A DNA stretch of 5,726 bases. Source: CAYWKU01 sp964459325 (GTDB lineage: Bacteria > RBG-13-61-14 > CAYWKU01). The position numbers and the translations under genes were made by a program. The stretch covers positions 1 to 5,726 of the forward strand of contig CAYWKU010000064.1 of assembly GCA_964459325.1 (NCBI GenBank), given 5' to 3'. The notes under the pieces are model-generated. The model saw nothing but the letters and a program-made list of their open reading frames with translations, was not told the DNA's origin and did no database searches. Each line of letters opens with the position of its first letter. Positions within the stretch are counted from its first letter, which is position 1. This document shows positions 1-5,576 of this stretch, one piece after another.

Positions 1-17
1 ATGCCCGAAACAGGCAT

Positions 18-58
18 ATGCTGTCCAAATAAAAAACTTTTATTGGACAGGGTTGATA
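18..58. repeat. Hairpin-forming dispersed repeat, copy A
   Basis: CTGTCCAA at 21-28 pairs perfectly with TTGGACAG at 43-50. With A29 bulged, TAAAA (30-34) pairs with TTTTA (38-42), giving about 13 pairs around a 3-nt AAC loop. The left arm ATGCTGTCCAA recurs at 5664-5674, and bases 38-58 are identical to 5683-5703, so this is a repeated unit and not a chance hairpin. A shorter stem, ATGCC (1-5) with GGCAT (13-17), lies just upstream and may belong to a further element cut by the window edge. There is no coding content. Its family is not recognised; it could be a REP-like or MITE-like palindrome. The T-rich arm is not placed like a terminator tail on the + strand. Confidence 0.75.
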
Positions 59-153
59 ATCTACATACACTAATTGAACTATTAAATTTAAAACAAACCA
101 CCTATTGACTAGCCGGAACTATTATGATAAGGTTACTAATCTTATGCGCGGAT

Positions 154-189
154 GGAACTGAAACTTTTTGTCGAAAGAGGTTTCAGTCC
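154..189 (+). promoter_or_regulatory. Stem-loop in the leader of the Rieske-cytochrome b operon
   Basis: ACTGAAAC (157-164) and GTTTCAGT (180-187) form a perfect 8-bp inverted repeat. Outside it, GG (154-155) can pair with CC (188-189) if A156 bulges. Inside it, TTT (167-169) can pair with AAA (174-176) around a GTCG loop. The hairpin ends about 64 bp before the chosen Rieske start, in an AT-rich stretch that does not look coding. No T-run follows, so it is not an obvious terminator. It could be an operator, an RNA-processing or stability element, or part of an attenuator. The structure is seen in the sequence; a regulatory role is inferred only from its position. Confidence 0.4.
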
Positions 190-252
190 GTTATTTACAA
201 ATACGAAAAAAGCTACATATTTAAGTCAGCTTGCTTGAATAAGAACAGGGTC

Positions 253-687
253 ATGCTAAGAAGACGTTTTATGGATTTCATACTCGGGCTTAGCGGCGTC
301 GCCGTGGTAGGGGGGATATTCTACCCGGTATTCAAATATCTCATGCCGCCCGAAAATCCCGGCTCCATACCGGGTGAGGTTGAAGTGGGCCCGGCGGATA
401 AATTTCCGAAAAATTCCGGCGCCATATTCAGGATGGGCACAAGCCCCGGAATGCTGGTTCGCACCCCGGAGGGCGAGTTCAAGGCCTTCAGCGCCGTTTG
501 TACCCACCTGAGCTGTACCGTCGAGTACCGCCCCGATTACAAGGACATTTACTGCGCCTGCCACGCCGGTAAATACGACCTCAACGGAAACAATGTAGCC
601 GGCCCGCCGCCCAGGCCGCTCGAAGAGTACAGGGTGGAAGTCCGAAAGGGCGTCGTTTACGTGCGCAAAGGCGAGGAGAAGGCGTGA
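253..687 (+). CDS. Rieske [2Fe-2S] iron-sulfur subunit of a bc/b6f-like quinol oxidoreductase
   Basis: This subunit takes an electron from quinol at the Qo site of cytochrome b and passes it to the periplasmic cytochrome c. The 144-residue protein starts with a Tat-type RRRF sequence (residues 3-6) and one hydrophobic anchor (about 8-31), so the globular domain should be periplasmic. Box 1 is CTHLSC (83-88) and box 2 is CACHAGKYD (101-109): C83, H85, C101 and H104 are the cluster ligands, and C88/C103 the usual disulfide. A Pro loop (GPPPRPL, 117-123) follows. In box 2 the Ser of the common CPCHGS pattern is Gly (G106), while Tyr (Y108) is kept. The frame is open from an ATG at 124, but those 43 extra codons are AT-rich, overlap a stem-loop and would bury the Tat signal, so ATG 253 is preferred. 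Its ribosome site (AGGG, 247-250) is close and weak. Cytochrome b follows after 64 bp. Confidence 0.93.
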   Translation: MLRRRFMDFILGLSGVAVVGGIFYPVFKYLMPPENPGSIPGEVEVGPADKFPKNSGAIFRMGTSPGMLVRTPEGEFKAFSAVCTHLSCTVEYRPDYKDIYCACHAGKYDLNGNNVAGPPPRPLEEYRVEVRKGVVYVRKGEEKA

Positions 688-751
688 CAATATAAGGCAG
701 GGGGTTTAAAACCTCTTGGCCGTTCGTTTTGCAAGGATGCGGGATTAAACG

Positions 752-1876
752 ATGAATCAGGAAGAAAAGACCACCCCACCCGCCGGCGGAGATTTTAAGG
801 ACAGGGCCGGGAACTGGCTCGAGGAGCGGTTTCCGTGGCGGGAGGTGCGGGATTTTCTGTATCACAAGAAAGTGCCAATGGGCCGCCATTCGCCCTCCTA
901 CTATCTCGGCGGCATGGCGCTTTTCTGCTTTATAATCCAGATAGTTACCGGCACCCTGCTGCTGGTTTATTACAAGCCGAGCGCCGAGCAGGCTTACGAG
1001 AGCGTCAAATTTATCACCGCAGACGTTCCCTTCGGGTGGCTCATCCGCTCCATTCATTCCTGGTGCGCCAACCTGATGGTGGGGCTGGTTATGGCGCACA
1101 TGTTCAGCGTGTATTTGCTCAAGTCCTATCGCAAGCCCCGTGAGCTTACGTGGCTGACCGGCATCGGGCTGCTGGTCATATCTCTTACCTTCGGCTTCTC
1201 CGGCTACCTGCTTCCGTGGAACATGCTGGCCTTTTTCGCCACCAAGGTAGGCACCGAGACGTTGAGGGTGGCGCCGGTTATCGGCGAGACGATAATGGTG
1301 TTGATGCGGGGAGGGCCGGACGTTACCGAAGCTACGCTCAACAGGTTTTTCGCTCTGCACGTCATGGTGCTTCCCCTGGGGTGCGCCATATTGCTGGGCA
1401 TCCACCTCCTGCTGGTGCAGATACACGGTATGAGCCTGCCCATCAAGTATGAAAAACACCCCCGGCAGCATCCCGGCATACCGTTTTACCCGGACTTCAT
1501 GCTCCGGGACGCGGTGGGATGGCTCCTGATACTGGGCATACTGGCCACCCTGGCCGTTTATTACCCGTGGCCGCTGGGCAAGAAGGCGGACCTTTTCGCG
1601 CCTACGCCTCAGGGCATAAGGCCGGAGTGGTATTTCCTGTTTGTTTTTGAGACGCTCAAGCTGGCGCCGGCCAAAATACTGGGCATCATCGAGGGAGAGT
1701 TTCTTGTTATCATGGGAGTGGGGGCGGGCGTGGTTCTGTGGGCGTTCATTCCGTTTCTGGACAGGAAAGCCCAACGGGGCGAATCCAGCAAGCTCTTCAC
1801 CGCCATAGGCGTGTTGGTTCTCCTTTACATAATCGGTATGACGCTTTATTCCCTCACCAAAGGCGGAGGACACTGA
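752..1876 (+). CDS. Cytochrome b (fused b6 plus subunit IV type) of a quinol:cytochrome c oxidoreductase
   Basis: This is the membrane core of the complex: it binds quinol at Qo, splits its two electrons and carries one across the membrane through two b haems. The 374-residue protein has an amphipathic N-terminus and about seven to eight hydrophobic helices. Helix B carries H102 and H116 (13 residues between); helix D carries H203 and H218 (14 between, as in cytochrome b6; classical bc1 has 13). The Qo motif PEWY is at 291-294. The b6-like half (to about 230) and the subunit IV-like half are fused in one frame. The position of the b6 Cys that binds haem ci (Cys35, before LGG) is Tyr51 here, so no covalent haem ci is expected. 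GGGA (741-744) is a fair ribosome site 7 nt before the ATG. The stop is 1 nt from the next start, implying co-transcription and probably translational coupling. Confidence 0.95.
   Translation: MNQEEKTTPPAGGDFKDRAGNWLEERFPWREVRDFLYHKKVPMGRHSPSYYLGGMALFCFIIQIVTGTLLLVYYKPSAEQAYESVKFITADVPFGWLIRSIHSWCANLMVGLVMAHMFSVYLLKSYRKPRELTWLTGIGLLVISLTFGFSGYLLPWNMLAFFATKVGTETLRVAPVIGETIMVLMRGGPDVTEATLNRFFALHVMVLPLGCAILLGIHLLLVQIHGMSLPIKYEKHPRQHPGIPFYPDFMLRDAVGWLLILGILATLAVYYPWPLGKKADLFAPTPQGIRPEWYFLFVFETLKLAPAKILGIIEGEFLVIMGVGAGVVLWAFIPFLDRKAQRGESSKLFTAIGVLVLLYIIGMTLYSLTKGGGH
1865..1870 (+). promoter_or_regulatory. Ribosome binding site that fixes a TTG start
   Basis: GGAGGA lies 7 nt upstream of TTG at 1878, inside the last codons of cytochrome b. 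This near-perfect Shine-Dalgarno sequence supports the non-ATG start of the multihaem cytochrome; no ATG or GTG in that frame lies between it and the signal peptide. Confidence 0.75.
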
Positions 1877-1877
1877 T

Positions 1878-3161
1878 TTGGTTCGAAGAGCGAGCATAAT
1901 ATACCTGATTTTATCCGTTTGCCTCGCCGTGGTTGCGATAGTCGCCACCGACCCGACGGTATCGCCGGCTCAGGATGAGGAGAAGAACGCCTGCATCCGA
2001 TGCCACCTTCAGATGGGCGATGAGTTGGCCGAGCCGGTCAACATGATGAGGGGCGACATTCACGACTCCCGGGGCGTAACCTGCGACGGCTGTCATCGAG
2101 GAAACCCGGATACCATGGACATGGAAAAGGCAATGAACCCGGAGGAGGGATTTATCGGTGTTCCAAAAGGCGAGGAACGCATACGAATGTGCGCCCGCTG
2201 CCACAGCGACGCGGAGTTCATGAAGCAATTCGACCCTTCCATCGAAGTTGACCAGGCCGAGCTTTACCGGACGAGCGTTCACGGAAAAAGGCTCAGGGAG
2301 GGCGACTCCAAGCCCGCAACCTGTGCCGATTGTCACGGTTATCACCGGGTTTACGCGCCGGATGATTCGCGCTCGAGCGTATACCCCACCAATATTGTAG
2401 GAACCTGCGGGAAATGCCATAACGATGCGGAATACATGGAAGAATACGGCATACCCACCAACCAGGTCCAGCAGTACAAGCAAAGCGTTCATGCTCACAA
2501 GCTATTCGAAGAGGGGGACTTATCCAGCCCCGCCTGCAACGACTGCCACGGCAACCACGGTGCCACGCCACCCGGCGTACAGAACCTGGCTTACGTTTGC
2601 AGCAAATGTCACCCCGTGCAGCAGGAGCTTTTTGCCAAATCGCCGCACGGAAAGGCGCTGAAGGAATACGGGATGCCCTCCTGTGACGACTGCCATCACC
2701 ATCACAAGATTCTCCCGCCTTCCGACGATATGATAGGGGTAAGCGACGAGGCTGTTTGTATCGCCTGCCACAGCGAGGGCGATGAAGGGTACCGGGTTGC
2801 AAAAATCACAAGCAGCCACATCGAAAGGCTGAGGGACGACATAAACGAGGCGGAAGAGTTGCTTGACCGTGCCGAGTCACACGGTATGCCGTCGGTTGAC
2901 GCTCGATACCAGCTATCCCAGGCGAAGTCGCTGTTGGTAAAGTCCCGCACGGTTATTCATAGCTTTACCCTGTCCAAATCCGAAGAGCCCATAGTAGAAG
3001 CCACCGACAAGGCGCGCTCTGCTCAACAGGCCGCCCGGCAATTTTTCGAGGAACTCGGTCACCGCAAGGCGGGGCTATGGGTAACGTGGATATTCATAAT
3101 CCTGTTTTCCATCGGGATAATACTGAAAATACGGGAGCTTAGAAATAAACAGCGGGATTGA
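1878..3161 (+). CDS. Nonahaem cytochrome c, C-terminally membrane-anchored subunit of the Rieske/cytochrome b complex
   Basis: This is probably the electron acceptor that replaces cytochrome c1/f and passes electrons from the Rieske protein to periplasmic carriers or a terminal reductase. The 427-residue protein has an N-terminal signal (hydrophobic about 8-23, possible cleavage after SPA near 31) and nine CxxCH haem sites starting at residues 39, 69, 105, 149, 177, 220, 241, 269 and 294. Three modules repeat the order CxxCH, S-V/P-H-G/A, CxxCH-x-x-H: H135, H205, H257 and H156, H227, H276 are candidate distal haem ligands. After the last haem come about 95 helix-prone charged residues (305-397), then one transmembrane helix (400-416) and a basic cytoplasmic tail. 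The start is TTG, 1 nt after the cytochrome b stop. It resembles cytochrome c3/c7-like multihaem proteins; its exact family and partner are not identifiable from sequence alone. Confidence 0.92.
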   Translation: MVRRASIIYLILSVCLAVVAIVATDPTVSPAQDEEKNACIRCHLQMGDELAEPVNMMRGDIHDSRGVTCDGCHRGNPDTMDMEKAMNPEEGFIGVPKGEERIRMCARCHSDAEFMKQFDPSIEVDQAELYRTSVHGKRLREGDSKPATCADCHGYHRVYAPDDSRSSVYPTNIVGTCGKCHNDAEYMEEYGIPTNQVQQYKQSVHAHKLFEEGDLSSPACNDCHGNHGATPPGVQNLAYVCSKCHPVQQELFAKSPHGKALKEYGMPSCDDCHHHHKILPPSDDMIGVSDEAVCIACHSEGDEGYRVAKITSSHIERLRDDINEAEELLDRAESHGMPSVDARYQLSQAKSLLVKSRTVIHSFTLSKSEEPIVEATDKARSAQQAARQFFEELGHRKAGLWVTWIFIILFSIGIILKIRELRNKQRD

Positions 3162-3165
3162 TAAG
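3159..3165. repeat. Left copy of putative target-site duplication (TGATAAG)
   Basis: TGATAAG begins with the TGA stop codon of the multihaem cytochrome gene and directly abuts the left end of the inverted-repeat element. The same seven bases recur at 3333-3339 on the other side of the element. Confidence 0.65.
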
Positions 3166-3333
3166 ACTAAAATTCCCTGTTAAGGGTAGCACACCTTGAC
3201 CGCAGGGTGGCTTATGATGGGCAAAAAACCTGAGAACGGCCATCACCTCCCCGGCGATGAGCATATTTTCATGTTACCGCCGGGAGCGGTCAAGGTGTGA
3301 AACTGGTCCGTCTCCTTATCAGGGAATCTTGGT
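3166..3333. mobile_element. MITE-like non-coding element with long imperfect terminal inverted repeats
   Basis: The outer arms are 3166-3185 and 3314-3333: 20 positions with one G-T pair and two mismatches, including the perfect ATTCCCTG (3172-3179)/CAGGGAAT (3320-3327). After an asymmetric internal loop (4 versus 14 nt) a second, perfect 14-bp arm pair follows: 3190-3203 (CACACCTTGACCGC) and 3286-3299. Further in lie TGATGG (3215-3220)/CCATCA (3240-3245) and CCCGGCG (3250-3256)/CGCCGGG (3278-3284). The element has no convincing ORF. TGATAAG flanks both ends, like a 6- or 7-bp target duplication (T3333 can be counted in either). It separates the cytochrome stop codon from the operon terminator. 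A structured RNA that is not mobile is the alternative, but it would not explain the flanking direct repeat. Confidence 0.7.
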
Positions 3334-3339
3334 GATAAG
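3333..3339. repeat. Right copy of putative target-site duplication (TGATAAG)
   Basis: Identical to 3159-3165. It lies directly between the right end of the element and the GC-rich terminator stem. Deleting the element plus one copy would put the terminator immediately after the cytochrome stop codon. Confidence 0.65.
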
Positions 3340-3363
3340 AAGGGCCACCCCCCGGGGCCTTTT
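3340..3363 (+). terminator. Intrinsic terminator of the Rieske-cytochrome b-cytochrome c operon
   Basis: AAGG (3340-3343) pairs with CCTT (3358-3361), then CC (3345-3346) with GG (3356-3357) and CC (3348-3349) with GG (3354-3355) around a CCCC loop, with G3344 and A3347 bulged. The stem runs directly into TTTT (3360-3363). The T-run suits + strand transcripts. Read on the - strand the stem is followed only by CTTCTTAT, so it may also work, less well, for the convergent gene ending at 3368. Confidence 0.55.
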
Positions 3364-3367
3364 AACA

Positions 3368-4501
3368 TCAGGTTTCCATGTCCCAGGAAACTTCCAGTAT
3401 GGTATAAGGTGCCCCCTCCCAGCATTTTTTTATGAACCTGTACTTCACGTTTTCGGCGCCGGATAACTTCAAAAACATCTCGATATATCCGAGAGCCTGG
3501 TAGGTGGCGGCCTTCTCGGCGATATGCGACAGGCCGTAATTTATCTCGAATTTCGCAAAAAACGGCGACAGGTTCCGTATATATATGGGGTCGAAGTCGA
3601 AATAGCTGCCGCGCAGGATGTGAAATCTCATCAATGATTCCATGGGGTCGTTCATGCTGAGCAGGGATTTATAACTTTTCACCAGACTCTTGCTGGCAAG
3701 TCGGCCCCACTGCCTTACGGTTTCATAATCTTCCCCGGCAATCTCCTTTATTATTCCGATTCCCATCCTTTCATACACATCGAAGGGATACCATTCATTT
3801 TCATAAATGTGCCGTCTCAGATAAACCATATCCTCGGCAGAAAGGTACTTGCTCCAATCAATATCGGACCTTTTTTTAATCATGCGGACATAATCGAGGA
3901 ACAGGATTCCCCTGACTTTTTTTACATCAGACCCCTCGCCCCATGTAACTTCCAGGGTCGTGGCAGGGTCGCCCTCCCAGGCTTTGCCCTTCATCTTGTA
4001 ATCAATCTGGCTGGCCCCCGAAAGCTCCAACAGGCGCTCGATATATCCGAGGGTGTGATAAGCCGCCGATTTCTCGGCCAACTCCGCCATGCCGTAATTC
4101 ATCTCCAGTCGAGCGTGTTCCTCCGATACCTGCACTAACTTCACCGGCTCGAAATTGAACAGGCTGCCCCGCAACACTTTAAAGCGCATCAGCGATTCCA
4201 TGGGCTGGTTGGCGGACACCAGGGACTGGTTCAACTCGCTGAGCCGGTCCAGACTGGCCTTTCCCCACGACTTGATTACCTCCATGTCCTCCCGTGCGAT
4301 TTCCTTCACGATTGCCACGGACATTCGCTCGAGGGTTTTGAAGGGATACCATTCCGACTCCGAGATTCTCTGCTCGAAGTAAGGTTTATCCTCCGGCAGC
4401 AGATACCCGTCCCAGCTTATGTCCTTCCTGCTTTTTATCATCCGGACATAGTCCGCGAATATTACACCCTTTATTGTTTTTTCCGATTGATTGACACTCA
4501 T
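3368..4501 (-). CDS. Tandem two-domain protein of unknown function (DUF2378/V4R-like sensory fold, tentative)
   Basis: The 377-residue soluble protein has no signal peptide or membrane helix. It is two copies of one domain, residues 10-187 and 196-373, aligned without a gap at an offset of 186; by hand about 90 of 178 positions are identical. Shared blocks are DYVRMIK (18-24; 204-210), EWYPF (50-54; 236-240), a WG (79-80; 265-266), PMESLMRF (100-107; 286-293) followed by a V/I and LRGS, NYG (135-137; 321-323), LGYIE (151-155; 337-341), LSGA, and a terminal WEG...LEV-T/S-W. The pattern (helical N-half, then an LGYIE helix and a final strand ending in Trp) recalls DUF2378 (TIGR02265) and V4R/HNOB ligand-binding domains; this is recollection, not a search result. 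It has one Cys (C360) and no haem-attachment motif. AGGT lies 9 nt before the ATG. It lies 47 bp downstream of the PilZ gene, probably in the same operon, and converges on the cytochrome operon. Confidence 0.85.
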   Translation of the reverse strand: MSVNQSEKTIKGVIFADYVRMIKSRKDISWDGYLLPEDKPYFEQRISESEWYPFKTLERMSVAIVKEIAREDMEVIKSWGKASLDRLSELNQSLVSANQPMESLMRFKVLRGSLFNFEPVKLVQVSEEHARLEMNYGMAELAEKSAAYHTLGYIERLLELSGASQIDYKMKGKAWEGDPATTLEVTWGEGSDVKKVRGILFLDYVRMIKKRSDIDWSKYLSAEDMVYLRRHIYENEWYPFDVYERMGIGIIKEIAGEDYETVRQWGRLASKSLVKSYKSLLSMNDPMESLMRFHILRGSYFDFDPIYIRNLSPFFAKFEINYGLSHIAEKAATYQALGYIEMFLKLSGAENVKYRFIKKCWEGAPYTILEVSWDMET

Positions 4502-4548
4502 TTCAAACTACCTGTCTCCGGATACTTGATTTTGTATAAGAAAGCGGA

Positions 4549-5337
4549 TTAATTCACCTTAGCATGCGCTTCCGCGAAATTTTTGAAGTTCTTCATTTCC
4601 TTGCGCATGACAACAGTAGTTATATGCTGAACCAATCGCCTGGACGGGATTATTGACAGGGTTATATCCAGGGTGTATGTAGCGTAGCACTTATCCTCTC
4701 CCGTCGGCATGAAGGAATAATTGCCGGTTATCTTCAGGATTTCCTCGTCTCCCCCCGCGCTCTCCCAACTCAGTATACAGTTCTCGTCGTCGTAGAAGTA
4801 ATCCAGCACGTACTTCACTTTCCGGAAGAAAAAGTTATGCACAAACTCCACCCGCTTTCCGCGGCCGTCCGGATATTTCCGGAGTATTTTCGCTTCGTCC
4901 ACCCCCGAGGCCCATTCGGGATACTTCTCATAATCGGCCAGTAAATGATAACAGCGTTTGGCGTCGGCGTTGAGTATCAATGTGTGGGAAGGAGCATAAT
5001 GGCCTGTTTTCCGCTCATCTCCGCTCCGGGAGAAATCCTCCAGAGTTCCTTCCACCAGCTCAACCCCCACCAGATAATCTCTCCCGAAGTCATCGTTTTT
5101 GTCTTTAGTGCAATGCCGGACAACACCCTTTAGTTCTATACTCAAGCTGAGGTCGCGAATGTGCAATTTCAAATCTACATGCTTGCCATGAGTCAGCTCC
5201 TCTTTTGACAACAAGCACAAACCATAGGGCGATATATCCCTGCAATATCCCGAATACCTGTGCCCGGAAACCGTAGCGAAATATTCGTATTCAACTTTCA
5301 TGCGAGGGTGATGTCGCTTTTCCTCGTGACCTTTCAT
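4549..5337 (-). CDS. PilZ (c-di-GMP receptor) domain fused to an SRPBCC/START-like domain
   Basis: The 262-residue protein is predicted cytoplasmic. Residues 5-104 form a PilZ domain with both ligand motifs: RHHPR (8-12, RxxxR) and DISPYG (34-39, DxSxxG), so it should bind cyclic di-GMP. After a short linker, residues 116-258 resemble the SRPBCC superfamily (polyketide cyclase/COQ10/START): an ADYEKYPEW segment (134-142), the long strands expected of a helix-grip fold, and a C-terminal helix (about 241-259). This domain usually forms a hydrophobic pocket for a lipid or other small ligand; the ligand here is unknown. The ATG at 5337 keeps the RxxxR motif; the next Met (residue 13) would lose it. 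An AAGGAG lies only 1 nt before the ATG, unusually close, but no alternative start was found upstream in frame. It is the first gene of the leftward pair. The PilZ half is secure, the second half likely. Confidence 0.88.
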   Translation of the reverse strand: MKGHEEKRHHPRMKVEYEYFATVSGHRYSGYCRDISPYGLCLLSKEELTHGKHVDLKLHIRDLSLSIELKGVVRHCTKDKNDDFGRDYLVGVELVEGTLEDFSRSGDERKTGHYAPSHTLILNADAKRCYHLLADYEKYPEWASGVDEAKILRKYPDGRGKRVEFVHNFFFRKVKYVLDYFYDDENCILSWESAGGDEEILKITGNYSFMPTGEDKCYATYTLDITLSIIPSRRLVQHITTVVMRKEMKNFKNFAEAHAKVN

Positions 5338-5370
5338 GCTCCTTTCTATCCTGTTAGTTATATGATTAGT

Positions 5371-5398
5371 ATGGTAGCCGGGAAAGTTAAGGTGTCAA
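5371..5398 (-). promoter_or_regulatory. Candidate sigma-70 promoter of the PilZ operon
   Basis: On the - strand a perfect TTGACA (5398-5393) is followed after 16 bp by TACCAT (5376-5371), matching 4 of 6 bases of TATAAT. An overlapping alternative is CATACT (5373-5368) at a longer, 19-bp spacing. The implied leader to the ATG at 5337 is about 25-30 nt. The -35 box is strong and the -10 weak. Confidence 0.4.
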
Positions 5399-5437
5399 TA
5401 GTAAAACTATTGTATGCTGTCAGTATATATTCCCTCA

Positions 5438-5478
5438 ATGCTGTCCAACAAAATCGGAAATCAGGCATTTCGGACAGG
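5438..5478. repeat. Hairpin-forming dispersed repeat, divergent copy B
   Basis: The left arm ATGCTGTCCAA (5438-5448) matches copies A and C exactly. CTGTCC (5441-5446) pairs with GGACAG (5472-5477), and inside them GAAAT (5457-5461) pairs with ATTTC (5467-5471) around CAGGC. Its centre differs from copies A and C, and the right arm has CGGACAGG where they have TTGGACAGGG. Conserved arms around a variable centre suggest a mobile or rearranging palindrome. Confidence 0.6.
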
Positions 5479-5576
5479 TTAAGCCACTGATTTCATTGAA
5501 TGAGGCCGTTGCAAAACAGGCTTCAGTGGTAGAAAAGGCTTTTTTTCTGTAGCTCCCCGAGAACGTCTTTTCCAGA

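Noticed and set aside
105..128. Promoter for the Rieske operon (TTGACT 105-110, TATGAT 123-128)
   Set aside because: Each box is good alone, but only 12 bp separate them, too few for a sigma-70 promoter, and neither has a convincing partner at 16-18 bp.
124..252. 43-codon N-terminal extension of the Rieske gene from the ATG at 124
   Set aside because: The stretch is AT-rich, overlaps a stem-loop and would place 43 residues before the Tat-type RRRF signal; ATG 253 gives a normal Rieske N-terminus.
581..1948. 455-codon open frame on the - strand opposite cytochrome b
   Set aside because: It lies antisense to a clear cytochrome b and its translation is rich in His, Gln, Arg and Pro with no domain; it arises from the codon bias of the real gene.
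1911..2950. Several open frames opposite or out of frame with the nonahaem cytochrome
   Set aside because: All overlap the nine-CxxCH reading frame and are shadows of it.
3243..3466. Short ORFs on both strands over the convergent intergenic region
   Set aside because: They run through the inverted-repeat element and the terminator, have no clear ribosome site, and their translations show no domain.
5260..5490. 76-codon + strand ORF across the PilZ start and its promoter
   Set aside because: It overlaps the 5' end of a well-supported gene, ends in hairpin repeat B and has no recognisable product.
5503..5516. AGGCCGTTGCAAAA, resembling the terminal repeat of some IS6-like elements
   Set aside because: It is a single short match from memory, with no second inverted copy and no transposase remnant in the window.
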